Below are positions 1-10,851 of a DNA stretch of 64,000 nt, one piece after another. The notes below the pieces were generated by a model that was given only the letters and a program-made list of their open reading frames with translations, was not told the origin of the DNA and made no database searches. Numbering within the stretch: position 1 is the stretch's first letter; every line of letters begins with the position of its first letter. The position numbers and the translations under genes are program-made. This DNA comes from Thermoleophilaceae bacterium (GTDB lineage Bacteria; Actinomycetota; Thermoleophilia; Solirubrobacterales; Thermoleophilaceae), in the NCBI GenBank assembly GCA_030447905.1, contig JAUJNZ010000006.1:131813-195812 (forward strand), written 5' to 3'.

Positions 1-276
1 GCCGAGGGGGAGACCGTCCGTTCGGTGCTCATCGCGCGGACCAAGGGCAGCTGTCCGAGCCGCCCGCCACGGCGACCGCGACCGTGGGAGTCGCCCGCGG
101 CGTGGCCCGACGCCTTCCAGGAGCACCACGACTTCGGCTTCTATCCGGGACCCGACGCGAAGCGCTACTGCTACGCGGTCTGGTCGCGGGACCGCTTCGG
201 GCGTCTCAGCCGTCCGGCGACGGCCTGGCCCCGTCCGGCGGAGCAGGATGACGAGCTGATCGTCCTGGCGGGCTGA
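1..276 (+). CDS. C-terminal end of an unidentified protein (FN3-like?)
   Basis: An open frame enters from the left edge (frame 1) and ends at TGA 274-276, so only the last 91 residues are visible. The stretch YCYAVWSRDRFGRLSRPA looks like the last strands of a fibronectin type III-like module, where Tyr-x-Tyr-Ala-Val-x-x-x-Asp-x-x-Gly-Arg is common. The gene cannot be named from this fragment. The internal ATG-like codons give no reason to think the gene starts inside the window. Confidence 0.55.
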   Translation, partial: AEGETVRSVLIARTKGSCPSRPPRRPRPWESPAAWPDAFQEHHDFGFYPGPDAKRYCYAVWSRDRFGRLSRPATAWPRPAEQDDELIVLAG

Positions 277-331
277 CGAGTTCCCCCCGCGCTCGCCGAG
301 CCGGGCGCGCCCATCGGCTACCGTTTCCGGC

Positions 332-886
332 GTGAACCGAGTCTCGCCCTGCACCGAGCGCCTGGCCCTGCTCGCCCTCGCCGTTGGTCTCGCGGTGATG
401 GGTTGCGGGGACGGCTCGGATGAGGGCGCCGCCGCGCCGGCGTCCCAGGGGCAGCGCGAGGCCGAGACCGAGGTTCGGGGTGAACAGGGCGGCGAGCCCG
501 GGCCGGGGGACGACGGCGAGGACGGCATCGATCAGGACGGCGAGCCGGGCGAATCGGCGTCAAGCCAGTCGGGCTCGATCAGCCAAAGCTCGTCGGGCCA
601 GTCGAACTCGATCAGCCAGAGCTCTAATGGCGGATCGACCTCCACTTTGACGTCGAACGGAACGAAGACCTTCTCGGGGACGGGGATCACGAAGCTCACC
701 TTCGGCGTCGAACGACCCTCCCGCTTGGTCTGGACGAATTCCGAGGGCCGGCGCTTCTCGGCGAACGGCGGAGGGATCTCGATCGACTCGCGCGCGGGTC
801 GCGGGGAAGTGGCGCTCGACGAAGACCGCTACGACGACGTGCGGGTCAGCGGCGCGAGCTGGACGATCGTCGTTCGCCCGCGGTAG
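332..886 (+). CDS. putative lipoprotein with Ser/Gln-rich linker
   Basis: 184 residues from GTG 332. Residues 1-25 form a lipoprotein signal: a hydrophobic stretch (LALLALAVGLAV) then MGC, with Cys25 as the likely lipidated residue. Residues ~26-75 are acidic and low-complexity, followed by a Ser/Gln/Gly/Asn repeat tract (~75-110, units such as SISQSS) and a small C-terminal domain of ~75 residues that I do not recognise. It is probably exported and anchored to the outer face of the membrane. A -10-like TACCGT at 319-324 lies 7 nt before the GTG, supporting this start and a leaderless transcript. Function unknown. Confidence 0.7.
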   Translation: MNRVSPCTERLALLALAVGLAVMGCGDGSDEGAAAPASQGQREAETEVRGEQGGEPGPGDDGEDGIDQDGEPGESASSQSGSISQSSSGQSNSISQSSNGGSTSTLTSNGTKTFSGTGITKLTFGVERPSRLVWTNSEGRRFSANGGGISIDSRAGRGEVALDEDRYDDVRVSGASWTIVVRPR

Positions 887-943
887 GAGGGCGCCCCTGC
901 GGCTGGGGCGAGCCGGTTTTGCTGTGCCGGGTTGGGTCCGTCC

Positions 944-1498
944 CTACCGCGCCCTGAAGGTGCGAGTGACCTGATCGCAGGCGCCGAGCACGTCCCGGCG
1001 GGCAGCCTGCCACTGGCAGTTGATCCAGTACAGCGTGCGACCCTTGGCCGCGTAGATCCAGCGGGCGCCGACCGGGACGCCGTTGGCCTGAAGGCTCATG
1101 CTGAGATTGACGGCGTCGAGCCCCCCGACGCGCACATTGCTACGCCCGCGCACCTTCCCGGTCCGTCGAGCCGCCTGCTCGACCTCGCGTTTGACGCGCG
1201 GGATCAGCCGGGCGTTCACCTGACGGCGGAGTCGCTGGGTCTGGATGGCGACGAAGTCCTGGCCGCTCTCCTTGGCGACGATGGTCTGGTTCTCGAATCC
1301 ACCCTCGCGCGCGGGCGTGGTTGGCTTGCCCCCGGTCTGGAAGCCGTCGGGGTAGCTGAAGGAGTAAGGCAGGGTCGGATCGTCTATCGACCCGCCGGAC
1401 CCGCACCCCACGAGGGCGAGCGGTCCGACTACCGCGAGCAGCGAAGCGAGCACGCGGAGTAGGGGGTGTCCGGCTCGGGCGACCAAGGATCGCGCCAT
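944..1498 (-). CDS. putative lipoprotein
   Basis: 184 residues from ATG 1498. The N-terminus is basic, then hydrophobic (VLASLLAVVGPLALVGC) with a lipobox ending LVGC, so the mature protein should be a membrane-anchored lipoprotein. The rest contains YSFSYPDGF and a Trp-Ile-Tyr-rich C-terminus, resembling small actinobacterial lipoproteins with a PsbP/LpqN-like fold; that likeness is weak inference. The frame is open further upstream, but the lipoprotein signal fixes the start. It lies 65 nt behind ctaG on the same strand and could be co-transcribed. Confidence 0.7.
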   Translation of the reverse strand: MARSLVARAGHPLLRVLASLLAVVGPLALVGCGSGGSIDDPTLPYSFSYPDGFQTGGKPTTPAREGGFENQTIVAKESGQDFVAIQTQRLRRQVNARLIPRVKREVEQAARRTGKVRGRSNVRVGGLDAVNLSMSLQANGVPVGARWIYAAKGRTLYWINCQWQAARRDVLGACDQVTRTFRAR

Positions 1499-1563
1499 GC
1501 TAACCCACGGTCCGGGCGAGGCCGCGTAGGTCCGCCGGGTCAGTCCGAGCGCTCGGGGCGCGA

Positions 1564-2385
1564 TCAGACCGCCGCGGCGTCCTCGAGCTGCTCGCGCCGA
1601 CGCTCCTCCCGCTCCGACTGGACGAGCATCCGTACGAACAGGACGAAGAAGCAGATGACGAGCACGATCGATTGCTCGACCATCATGATCGCGCCGCCGA
1701 CGTTCTGGTCCTCGACGGCCGAGAGGCCCCATACTCGAGGCACCGATTCGTAGAAGGAGTAGGCGACGGAGCCCGACCACGCGAGGTAAAGGCCGAGCGC
1801 CGCGAGTCCGGCCTTGGCCACGGCGATGTAGGCGAGGTTGCCGAGGCCGGTGAGCCGGTGACGCATGGGCACCGGCTGGATCAGCGGCCACCACAGCGCG
1901 ATCCCGGCCGTGAAGAAGGAGGCATGTTCGAGGGCGTGCACGGCCGGGTGCTCGAGGGCTGCGTCGTACAGGCCGGGAACGTGCCACAGGTAGACGAGTC
2001 CGAGCCACAGGCCGATACCGGTCGCGGGATGGGCGAGCCGCCCGAGCGCTCGCTCGATACGGACGAGACGCCTCGTCGCCGGACGCAGGATCACGCGCGA
2101 GAGAGCAAGCAGGCCCAGCAGCGGCGCGATGTCGCCGAGCAGGACGTGCTGGACCATGTGTGCGGAGAAGAGGTGCTCCTCGCCGAGCGCGTCAATCGGT
2201 GAGGCGAGGGCCGCGACCAGCGCCACCAGGGTGCCGGCGAAGGCGAGCACCTGCCCGACGCCCGCGCCGCGGCCGCCGGCCTCGCGGCGGGCGGCGACGA
2301 AGCGCCGGACGTAGACGGCCGCGTACAGGCCGACCGGGAGGAGGACCACCGGGTCCGCGACCCACCGCAGGTCAGGAGCGCTCAC
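1564..2385 (-). CDS. ctaG: cytochrome c oxidase assembly protein, CtaG/caa3 type
   Basis: 273 residues from GTG 2385. A multi-span membrane protein (about seven hydrophobic segments) carrying the family's histidine signatures: HMVQHVLLGD, YLWHVPGLYDAAL and HALEHASFF. Caa3_CtaG proteins help assemble the copper-containing centres of haem-copper oxidases in the cytoplasmic membrane. The frame is open upstream to 2436, but that extension is Arg-rich and unlike the family N-terminus; GTG 2385 gives VSAPDLRWVADP, close to expected. No oxidase subunit genes are in the window, so its partners lie elsewhere. Confidence 0.88.
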   Translation of the reverse strand: MSAPDLRWVADPVVLLPVGLYAAVYVRRFVAARREAGGRGAGVGQVLAFAGTLVALVAALASPIDALGEEHLFSAHMVQHVLLGDIAPLLGLLALSRVILRPATRRLVRIERALGRLAHPATGIGLWLGLVYLWHVPGLYDAALEHPAVHALEHASFFTAGIALWWPLIQPVPMRHRLTGLGNLAYIAVAKAGLAALGLYLAWSGSVAYSFYESVPRVWGLSAVEDQNVGGAIMMVEQSIVLVICFFVLFVRMLVQSEREERRREQLEDAAAV

Positions 2386-2504
2386 CAGGCCGACGCGCGG
2401 CGGGCGGCGGCGACGCCCGCGGTGGCGGACTCGCAACCGCTCATGGTCACGATTGTGACACTGGTGCCTTGAGCCGTCGCTCGCCGTCCGGGATCGTCTC
2501 GCGG

Positions 2505-3164
2505 GTGGTCGGCGCCCTCGTTCGCAAGGCTCTCGCCCCGCTCGCCCCGCCGGCGTGCTTCGCGTGCGGTGCGAGCGCAGGGGCGGCGGCTCCGCTCTGC
2601 TCGTCCTGTCGCGGCGGCCTCGGGTGGCTGTCGGACGAGGTCGTCGAGCTCGAGAGCCGCGGCGAGCGCCCGGTCGAGGCGTGGGCGCCGCTCGCCTACC
2701 GCGGCGGCGCGCGGGCGCTGGCGCGCGCGCTCAAGTTCCGGGGCGCGGTTGCGCTGGCCGAGACGATGGCGGCCCAGATCGCCGCGAGTGCTCCGGCGGG
2801 ATTGCTCGACCACGGAGAGCTGGTCCCCGTTCCGCTTCATCCGGCGCGAAGGCGCCGACGTGGCTTCAACCAGGCGGAGCGGCTCGCCTGCGCGCTCGCC
2901 CAGAGGACCGGCCTGGCCCTCGCGGACTGCCTCGAGCGCGCGGGCCCGCGCGGCACGCAGATGGGCCGCGACCGCGACCAGCGGCTCGCCGCCCTGGCTG
3001 GGGCAGTGAGGGTGCGACGGGGCGCCTCTGCCCCTCGGGAGGCGATCGTGGTGGACGACGTCCTGACCACGGGGGCGACCATGCTCGCCTGCAGCCGGGC
3101 GCTGTGCTCGGCCGGCTCGGAGCGCGTAGCGGCGGTCGCCTACGCCCGCACTCCGGGACGGTGA
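2505..3164 (+). CDS. comF: ComF family phosphoribosyltransferase-like protein
   Basis: 219 residues from GTG 2505. N-terminal Cys motifs (CFACG, CSSC) form the small zinc-finger-like part; the C-terminal half is a type I PRTase fold with the PRPP-binding loop VVDDVLTTGAT near residue 183. The RGFNQAE motif in the middle is characteristic of ComF. In naturally competent bacteria ComF acts in uptake of transforming DNA; in others its role is less clear. The order comF-hpf-secA is conserved in many Gram-positives. The frame is open upstream, so the start is uncertain; GTG 2505 gives the usual family length. Confidence 0.85.
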   Translation: MVGALVRKALAPLAPPACFACGASAGAAAPLCSSCRGGLGWLSDEVVELESRGERPVEAWAPLAYRGGARALARALKFRGAVALAETMAAQIAASAPAGLLDHGELVPVPLHPARRRRRGFNQAERLACALAQRTGLALADCLERAGPRGTQMGRDRDQRLAALAGAVRVRRGASAPREAIVVDDVLTTGATMLACSRALCSAGSERVAAVAYARTPGR

Positions 3165-3227
3165 GGCTCCGCGATCCGCCTCCCCCTCTACCATCCGGGA
3201 GGGACGCAACGAACGAGAGGAAGCCCT

Positions 3228-3569
3228 ATGCGCATCGAGGTGAGGGGTCGCAACGTCACGGTCGACGACGCGCTCCGCAGGCACGCCGAGCGACGCTTCG
3301 ACAAGATCGCGCGCCAGGTCTCCTCGCTCGCCCAGCTCGATGTCGAGCTCTACGAGGAGCGCAACCCCTCGATCCGCGCCTCTCAGGTCGCCGCGGCGAC
3401 GCTACACCTGAAGGGCGTCACCCTGCGCGCGCGCGACTCCTCGGAGGACCTCGGTCACTCGATCAACCTGATCGCGGACGAGCTCGGACGACAGGTAAAG
3501 CGCCACCGCGACAAGCGCCGCGGACGCCGCGACGGCGCCCGCGTAGAGCCGCCTCCGACCGCCTCCTAG
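3228..3569 (+). CDS. hpf: ribosome hibernation promoting factor (short form)
   Basis: 113 residues, ATG 3228, preceded by a purine-rich ribosome site (gagaggaag). The sequence begins MRIEVRGRNVTVDDALRRH and shows the S30AE/RaiA fold pattern with a conserved Lys/Arg-rich second helix (QVKRHRDKRRGRR). It covers only the N-terminal S30AE domain and lacks the C-terminal dimerisation domain of long HPF, so it should bind the 30S decoding region without dimerising ribosomes by itself. It lies between comF and secA, the usual place in Gram-positives. Confidence 0.88.
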   Translation: MRIEVRGRNVTVDDALRRHAERRFDKIARQVSSLAQLDVELYEERNPSIRASQVAAATLHLKGVTLRARDSSEDLGHSINLIADELGRQVKRHRDKRRGRRDGARVEPPPTAS

Positions 3570-3644
3570 TGCGGCCGCAGCGGGGGTCTCGCCGGGGTCC
3601 CAGAGGCCCCCGGCGGCGCCCCGGCGCTTGCTAACCTCGCGCAG

Positions 3645-6515
<2,871 letters not shown>

Positions 6516-6583
6516 GGTGGCCGCAAGGAAAGGCGCCCGCCCTAGCATCGGAACAGACGTAGCCCGCCACGAAGCAGCTCTCC

Positions 6584-7694
6584 ATGGCCGAGACCGCCCA
6601 ATCCACCCTCCGCGACCAGCTCAAGCTGCTCGCGGACTATCTTTGACCCAGATGCCCTGAGCGAGCGCCTCGCGGCGCTCGAGGGTGAGATGGGTGAGCC
6701 GGGCTTCTGGGACGACCAGCAGCGAGCGGCGCAGGTCACCTCCGAGCATGCACGGGTGGGTCGGCGGCTGAGCGCCTACCGCGAGCTCGAGTCCGGGATC
6801 GACGACCTCGAGGCGCTCGAGGAGCTCGCGGCCGAGGACGCCTCGATCGCGGGGGAGGTCGAGGAGCAGCGGGCGCTGCTCGAGGGACGGCTCGCCCAGC
6901 TCGAGGAGGCGCGGCTCTTCGCCGGTCCCTACGACTCGGGGGACGCCGTGGTGTCGGTGCACGCGGGCGCGGGGGGCACCGATTCCCAGGACTGGGCCGA
7001 GATGCTGCTCCACCTCGAGCTCCGCTTCGCCGAGCGGCGAGGCTTCGAGGTGGAGCTCAAGGAGGCGAGCCCGGGCGAGGAGGCGGGGATCAAGTCGGCG
7101 GCCTTCGTGGCCCGCGGCGACAACGCCTACGGCATCTTCTCAGCCGAGAAGGGGGTTCACCGCCTCGTGCGCATCTCGCCCTTCGACGCCTCCTCCCGCC
7201 GGCATACCGCCTTTGCGCTCGTCGAGGTCGGCCCGCTCGTCGAGAATGCCGTGGAGGTCGACATCGACGACGCCGATCTACAGATCGACACCTATCGCGC
7301 CTCGGGGGCGGGCGGGCAGCACGTCAACAAGACCGACTCGGCCGTTCGCATCACCCACCGGCCGAGCGGGATCGTCGTGCAGTGCCAGAACGAGCGGTCG
7401 CAATCCTCGAACCGAACCACGGCGATGGCCATGCTGCGCTCGAGGCTGCTCGAGCGCGAGGAGCGCCAGCGGCGCGAGGAGCTCGAGTCCGAGAAGGGCG
7501 AGACCCAGGACGTCGGCTGGGGCTCGCAGATCCGCTCGTACGTGCTCCACCCCTACACGATGGTCAAGGACCACCGCACGAACATCGAGGTGGGCGACAC
7601 GCGCCGGGTCCTCGACGGCGACCTCGACGCCTTCGTGCGGGCCGAGCTCCTGCGCCGTGCGGGCGAGTCGGGCGCCGGCGGCGGCGGCGCCTAG
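6584..7694 (+). CDS. prfB: peptide chain release factor 2 (two segments joined by +1 frameshift)
   Basis: RF2 recognises UGA and UAA and triggers peptide release. The gene begins at ATG 6584; after 20 codons the frame stops at TGA 6644-6646. The remaining 349 residues continue in the +1 frame from GAC 6645, giving 369 residues, the normal RF2 length. The RF2 stop-recognition tripeptide SPF is at residues 198-200 and the catalytic GGQ at 243-245 within SGAGGQHVNK. A start at 6690 would remove the N-terminal helices. An in-frame stop at 6560 leaves ATG 6584 as the only plausible start. It follows secA directly, a common arrangement. Confidence 0.95.
6638..6647 (+). other. prfB programmed +1 frameshift site
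   Basis: The sequence TATCTTTGAC is identical to the classic RF2 autoregulatory shift site: CTT in the P site, in-frame TGA, then C. When RF2 is scarce, ribosomes pause at UGA and slip from CUU to UUU, decoding GAC next. In E. coli a Shine-Dalgarno-like AGGGGG lies 3 nt upstream of CUU; here that position holds the weaker GCGGAC, so stimulation may be poorer or depend on other features. Confidence 0.93.
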
Positions 7695-7708
7695 CGCCTG
7701 CCGCGAGC

Positions 7709-8431
7709 TCAGGCCACGAAGGCAAGCACTCGGGAGGGACCGCCGCTTCCGCCCTCGAACGTCGGCGCGCCGACGACCACGACGGCGCCCGCGGCCGGCA
7801 GGCGCTCGAGGTTGGCCAGGTTCTCGATCCCGTAGCGCCCGCTCGGAAGCCAGCTCACGTGCGCCGGGAAGTCGGCGCTCGGGCCGATGTCGAGCGAGGC
7901 CGTGTCGAGGCCTATGGCCCTCACCCCCGGTCGCTCCTCCCGAAGGAAGTTGGCGGTCTCGACGCTGAAGCCCGGCGAGTGGAGGGTGCCACCAACGTCT
8001 GCGTTCAGGTAGGCCTCCGCGTCGCCCGCCCGCTCCCCCCAGCCGGTCAGCGCGAACAGCGCGCAGCGCTCCGGCAGCCGCCCGTGGCAGCTCTCCCAGG
8101 CGAGCACGTCGTCGGGCTCGATCAGGGCGTCGTCGTCGGCCGCGACCTTCTCGCGGACGTCGACCACGGCTACGGCGAGCACGAGGTCCGCCGCATCGAG
8201 GCGGTCGACGGTCGCCCCCTCGGCGGAGAAGTGGGCCGGTGCGTCGACGTGGGTCCCGCAGTGCTCGTCGAACGACCACGAGCGCACGAAGAAGCCGTCG
8301 TCGGGCACCGCGAAGCGCTCGGCCATCTCGACCGGGTTGTAGATCGGAAACAGCGGGAAGTCCGGCCGGAGCGTATGGGTGAGATCGACGATCTTGGCGT
8401 CGCGCAGCCGGCCGAGACCGTCTTCGCCCAC
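7709..8431 (-). CDS. cyclase family protein (kynurenine formamidase-like)
   Basis: 240 residues from GTG 8431. The hallmark HCGTHVDAPAHF, the metal-binding HxGTHxDxPxH motif of the cyclase/KynB superfamily (PF04199), is near residue 57, and DLTHTLRPDFP matches the family N-terminus. Members are Mn- or Zn-dependent hydrolases such as arylformamidase or isatin hydrolase; the substrate cannot be read from sequence. It lies 13 nt behind the small winged-helix gene on the same strand, so the two probably form an operon. nadC and nadA lie next door, but they use the aspartate route to NAD, so a link to kynurenine is only speculative. Confidence 0.82.
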   Translation of the reverse strand: MGEDGLGRLRDAKIVDLTHTLRPDFPLFPIYNPVEMAERFAVPDDGFFVRSWSFDEHCGTHVDAPAHFSAEGATVDRLDAADLVLAVAVVDVREKVAADDDALIEPDDVLAWESCHGRLPERCALFALTGWGERAGDAEAYLNADVGGTLHSPGFSVETANFLREERPGVRAIGLDTASLDIGPSADFPAHVSWLPSGRYGIENLANLERLPAAGAVVVVGAPTFEGGSGGPSRVLAFVA

Positions 8432-8444
8432 GAGTGAGGAAGAC

Positions 8445-8780
8445 CTAGACCGCAGCGCCGGCGCCGCGCTCGTCCACCTCGGCCGGGACGGACGGTCCCG
8501 GCGGTTGGCGGCCGAGCAGACCGCTGAGCAGCTCGCCGAGCGTCAGGTTCTGGACGAGCTGGTGTCGAAGCGGGATCTCCGGATGGACCTCATAGAAGTT
8601 GCGCCGACCGACGCGGTGGCGCGTCAGGTAGCCGCCCTCGACGAGGTCGGACATGATCCGGTGGGCAGCCCGCTCGGTAATGCCGACCTCGACGGCGATG
8701 TCGCGCAGCCGCATGCCGGGCGTGCGCACCACGCAGAGCAGCGAAAGCGCGTGGTTGCTGAGGAACGTCCAAGTGGGCAC
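8445..8780 (-). CDS. small winged-helix transcriptional regulator
   Basis: 111 residues from GTG 8780. A compact helix-turn-helix runs through MRLRDIAVEVGITERAAHRIM (about 23-43), followed by a wing with GYLTRHRVGRRNFYEV. It resembles single-domain MarR/ArsR-like winged-helix proteins found in actinobacteria; no sensing domain is present. The start is supported by TATCAT (complement of 8788-8793) ending 7 nt upstream, which lies inside a perfect inverted repeat. It likely controls itself and the cyclase-family gene behind it. Confidence 0.75.
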   Translation of the reverse strand: MPTWTFLSNHALSLLCVVRTPGMRLRDIAVEVGITERAAHRIMSDLVEGGYLTRHRVGRRNFYEVHPEIPLRHQLVQNLTLGELLSGLLGRQPPGPSVPAEVDERGAGAAV

Positions 8781-8784
8781 GACC

Positions 8785-8799
8785 CGGATGATACATCCG
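8785..8799. promoter_or_regulatory. palindromic operator overlapping a -10 element
   Basis: CGGATGATACATCCG is a perfect 6-bp inverted repeat with a 3-bp centre. On the minus strand the same bases contain TATCAT, placed 7 nt before the GTG start of the winged-helix gene, as in other apparently leaderless genes here. A repressor bound to it would block the promoter. The winged-helix protein itself is the obvious candidate. Confidence 0.5.
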
Positions 8800-8905
8800 T
8801 GGCCGCACGGCCGAGACGATTGACCTGATTGAGAAGACGGTCCTGGCGAGACGGCAATGTGGCGGCGAAAGCCGTTGCGCGCGCCGGGGATAGCCTCGCG
8901 CGGCG

Positions 8906-9736
8906 ATGGACGACCTGATCGATCTGGCGCTCGCCGAGGACCTCGGCGCCGGAGACGTCACGGCCGCCGCGGTCGTCCCCGCCGGATCCCGGGCTCGCGC
9001 CCGGATCCTCCAGAAGCAGGAGGGCGCGGTGGCGGGGCTCGAAGTCGCCCGGGGGGTCTTTCGCCGGCTCGACCCGGAGCTGCGCTGGCACGCCCACGTT
9101 GCCGACGGCGAGTGGGGCGCCTCGGGCCGCCTGGTCGCCGAGGTCGCCGGTCCGGCGGCGCCGATCCTCGCGGGTGAGCGGGTGGCGCTCAACTTTCTCG
9201 GTCGGCTCTCGGGGGTGACCACCTTGACCGCCCGCTTCGTCGGCGCCGTCGAGGGCACCGGCGCGACCATCCTCGACACCCGCAAGACCACGCCGGGCCT
9301 GCGCGAACTCGAGAAGCGCGCCGTGGTCGCGGGCGGGGGGCGCAACCATCGCGCCGGGCTCTACGACGCCCTGCTCGTCAAGGAGAATCACGCCGCGCTC
9401 GGGGGCGGGGTGGGACGTGCGACCCGCGCGGCCCTCACCGCGGCGGCGGCGGTCGAGCCGCGCCCGCCCGTCGTCGTCGAGTGCGCGACGCTCGATGAGG
9501 TCGACGAGGCGTTCGAGGCCGGCGCCCCGCGGGTCCTGCTCGACAACCTCTCGGTCGACGAGCTGAGCGAGGCGGTCCGGCGAGCGGATGGACGGGTGGA
9601 GACCGAGGCCTCGGGCGGGGTCACGCTCGCGAACGTACGGGCCATCGCCGGAACCGGCGTCGACTACGTGAGCGTAGGCGCGCTGACCCACTCGGCCCCC
9701 GCGCTCGACCTGAGCATGGAGCTCGAACCGCTCTAG
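8906..9736 (+). CDS. nadC: nicotinate-nucleotide pyrophosphorylase (quinolinate PRTase)
   Basis: 276 residues, ATG 8906. NadC converts quinolinate and PRPP to nicotinate mononucleotide, CO2 and pyrophosphate. Family signatures are clear: DLGAGDVTAAAV at the N-terminus, ALNFLGRLSGVTTLTARFV, DTRKTTPGLRELEKRAVVAGGG (in parts) and GLYDALLVKENH. The TIM-barrel C-terminus has EASGGVTLANVRAIAGTGVDYVSVGALTHS-type residues. TAGCCT at 8891-8896 ends 9 nt before ATG, suggesting a leaderless mRNA. nadA follows; nadB (L-aspartate oxidase) is not in this window. Confidence 0.95.
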   Translation: MDDLIDLALAEDLGAGDVTAAAVVPAGSRARARILQKQEGAVAGLEVARGVFRRLDPELRWHAHVADGEWGASGRLVAEVAGPAAPILAGERVALNFLGRLSGVTTLTARFVGAVEGTGATILDTRKTTPGLRELEKRAVVAGGGRNHRAGLYDALLVKENHAALGGGVGRATRAALTAAAAVEPRPPVVVECATLDEVDEAFEAGAPRVLLDNLSVDELSEAVRRADGRVETEASGGVTLANVRAIAGTGVDYVSVGALTHSAPALDLSMELEPL

Positions 9737-9788
9737 AATCCGGGCTTAGCAGAATCTTCACTGCCGGCACCCCGCCGGCGCGCTCGTC

Positions 9789-10811
9789 ATGACCATCGCC
9801 CTGCCCGTTGTTCCCCCCGCCCCGGCCGCCGCGCCACTCGCGCGCGAGGAGGTCGAGGTACTGAGCAAGGAGATCCACGCGCTCGCCGCCGAGCGCGACG
9901 CGGTCACCCTCGCCCACAACTACCAGCTCCCGGAGGTCCAGGCCGTCGCCGACTACGTGGGCGACTCGCTGGGGCTTTCACGGCGCGCCGCGGCCGCCGG
10001 CGCGGGGACGATCGCCTTCTGCGGGGTCCACTTCATGGCGGAGACCGCGTCGATTCTCTCGCCCGAGAAGACCGTCCTCCTGCCCGACCTCGGCGCCGGC
10101 TGCTCCCTCGCCGACGCCATCACCGCCGATGAGCTTCGGGCCTGGAAGGCCGAGCACCCGGGTGCGGTCGTCGTCATGTACGTCAACACCTCGGCCGAGG
10201 TAAAGGCCGAGACCGACTACTGCTGCACCTCCTCGAACGCCGTGCAGGTCGTCGAGCACATCCGTCGCGAGCACGGCGACGACGTCGAGATCCTGTTCGG
10301 GCCCGACATGTTCCTCGGGGCCTACGTCGAGCGGGTGACCGGCCGGCGCATGCGGGTGTGGATGGGCGAGTGCCACGTCCACGCCGGCATCCGGCCGGCC
10401 GACATCGAGCACGTCCGCGCCGAGAACCCCGGCGCCGACTTCCTGATCCACCCCGAGTGCGGCTGCTCGACTTCGGTCATGGAGTACGTGGCCGCGGGCG
10501 ACGTCGACCCCGAGTCGACGCACATGCTCTCGACCGGGGGCATGCTCGCCCACGCCCGCCGCTCGACCGCCGATACGTTCGTGGTCGCCACCGAAACCGG
10601 GATGCTCCATCCCCTCGCCGCCGAGAACCCGGACAAGCGGTTCGTCGCCGCCAACCGCGAGGCCGTGTGCGCCTACATGAAGATGATCACCCTGCCAAAG
10701 CTGCGCGACGCCCTGCGCGACGGCGGGGAGCAGTACGCCGTACAGGTCGCGCCGGAGATCGCCGAGCGGGCGCGCGTGCCGATCGAGCGCATGGTCGCGA
10801 TCGCGCCGTAG
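9789..10811 (+). CDS. nadA: quinolinate synthase A
   Basis: 340 residues, ATG 9789. NadA condenses iminoaspartate with dihydroxyacetone phosphate to quinolinate using a [4Fe-4S] cluster. Likely cluster cysteines are seen in AFCGVHFMAETA, HPECGCSTSVME and REAVCAYMKMIT, the three regions where the family ligands occur. The N-terminal LAHNYQLPEVQAVADYVGDS is characteristic. It lies 52 nt after nadC, so the order is nadC-nadA. An aspartate oxidase or dehydrogenase must be supplied from elsewhere. Confidence 0.95.
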   Translation: MTIALPVVPPAPAAAPLAREEVEVLSKEIHALAAERDAVTLAHNYQLPEVQAVADYVGDSLGLSRRAAAAGAGTIAFCGVHFMAETASILSPEKTVLLPDLGAGCSLADAITADELRAWKAEHPGAVVVMYVNTSAEVKAETDYCCTSSNAVQVVEHIRREHGDDVEILFGPDMFLGAYVERVTGRRMRVWMGECHVHAGIRPADIEHVRAENPGADFLIHPECGCSTSVMEYVAAGDVDPESTHMLSTGGMLAHARRSTADTFVVATETGMLHPLAAENPDKRFVAANREAVCAYMKMITLPKLRDALRDGGEQYAVQVAPEIAERARVPIERMVAIAP

Positions 10812-10851
10812 GCGCAGCCGGGGCGTTCGGACGGACGAGGCTTACGCATCG

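Noticed and set aside
7681-7712. Terminator hairpin GGCGC-CTA-GCGCC at the prfB stop
   Set aside because: The stem is only 5 bp, overlaps coding sequence and has no U-tract; such repeats are common by chance at this GC.
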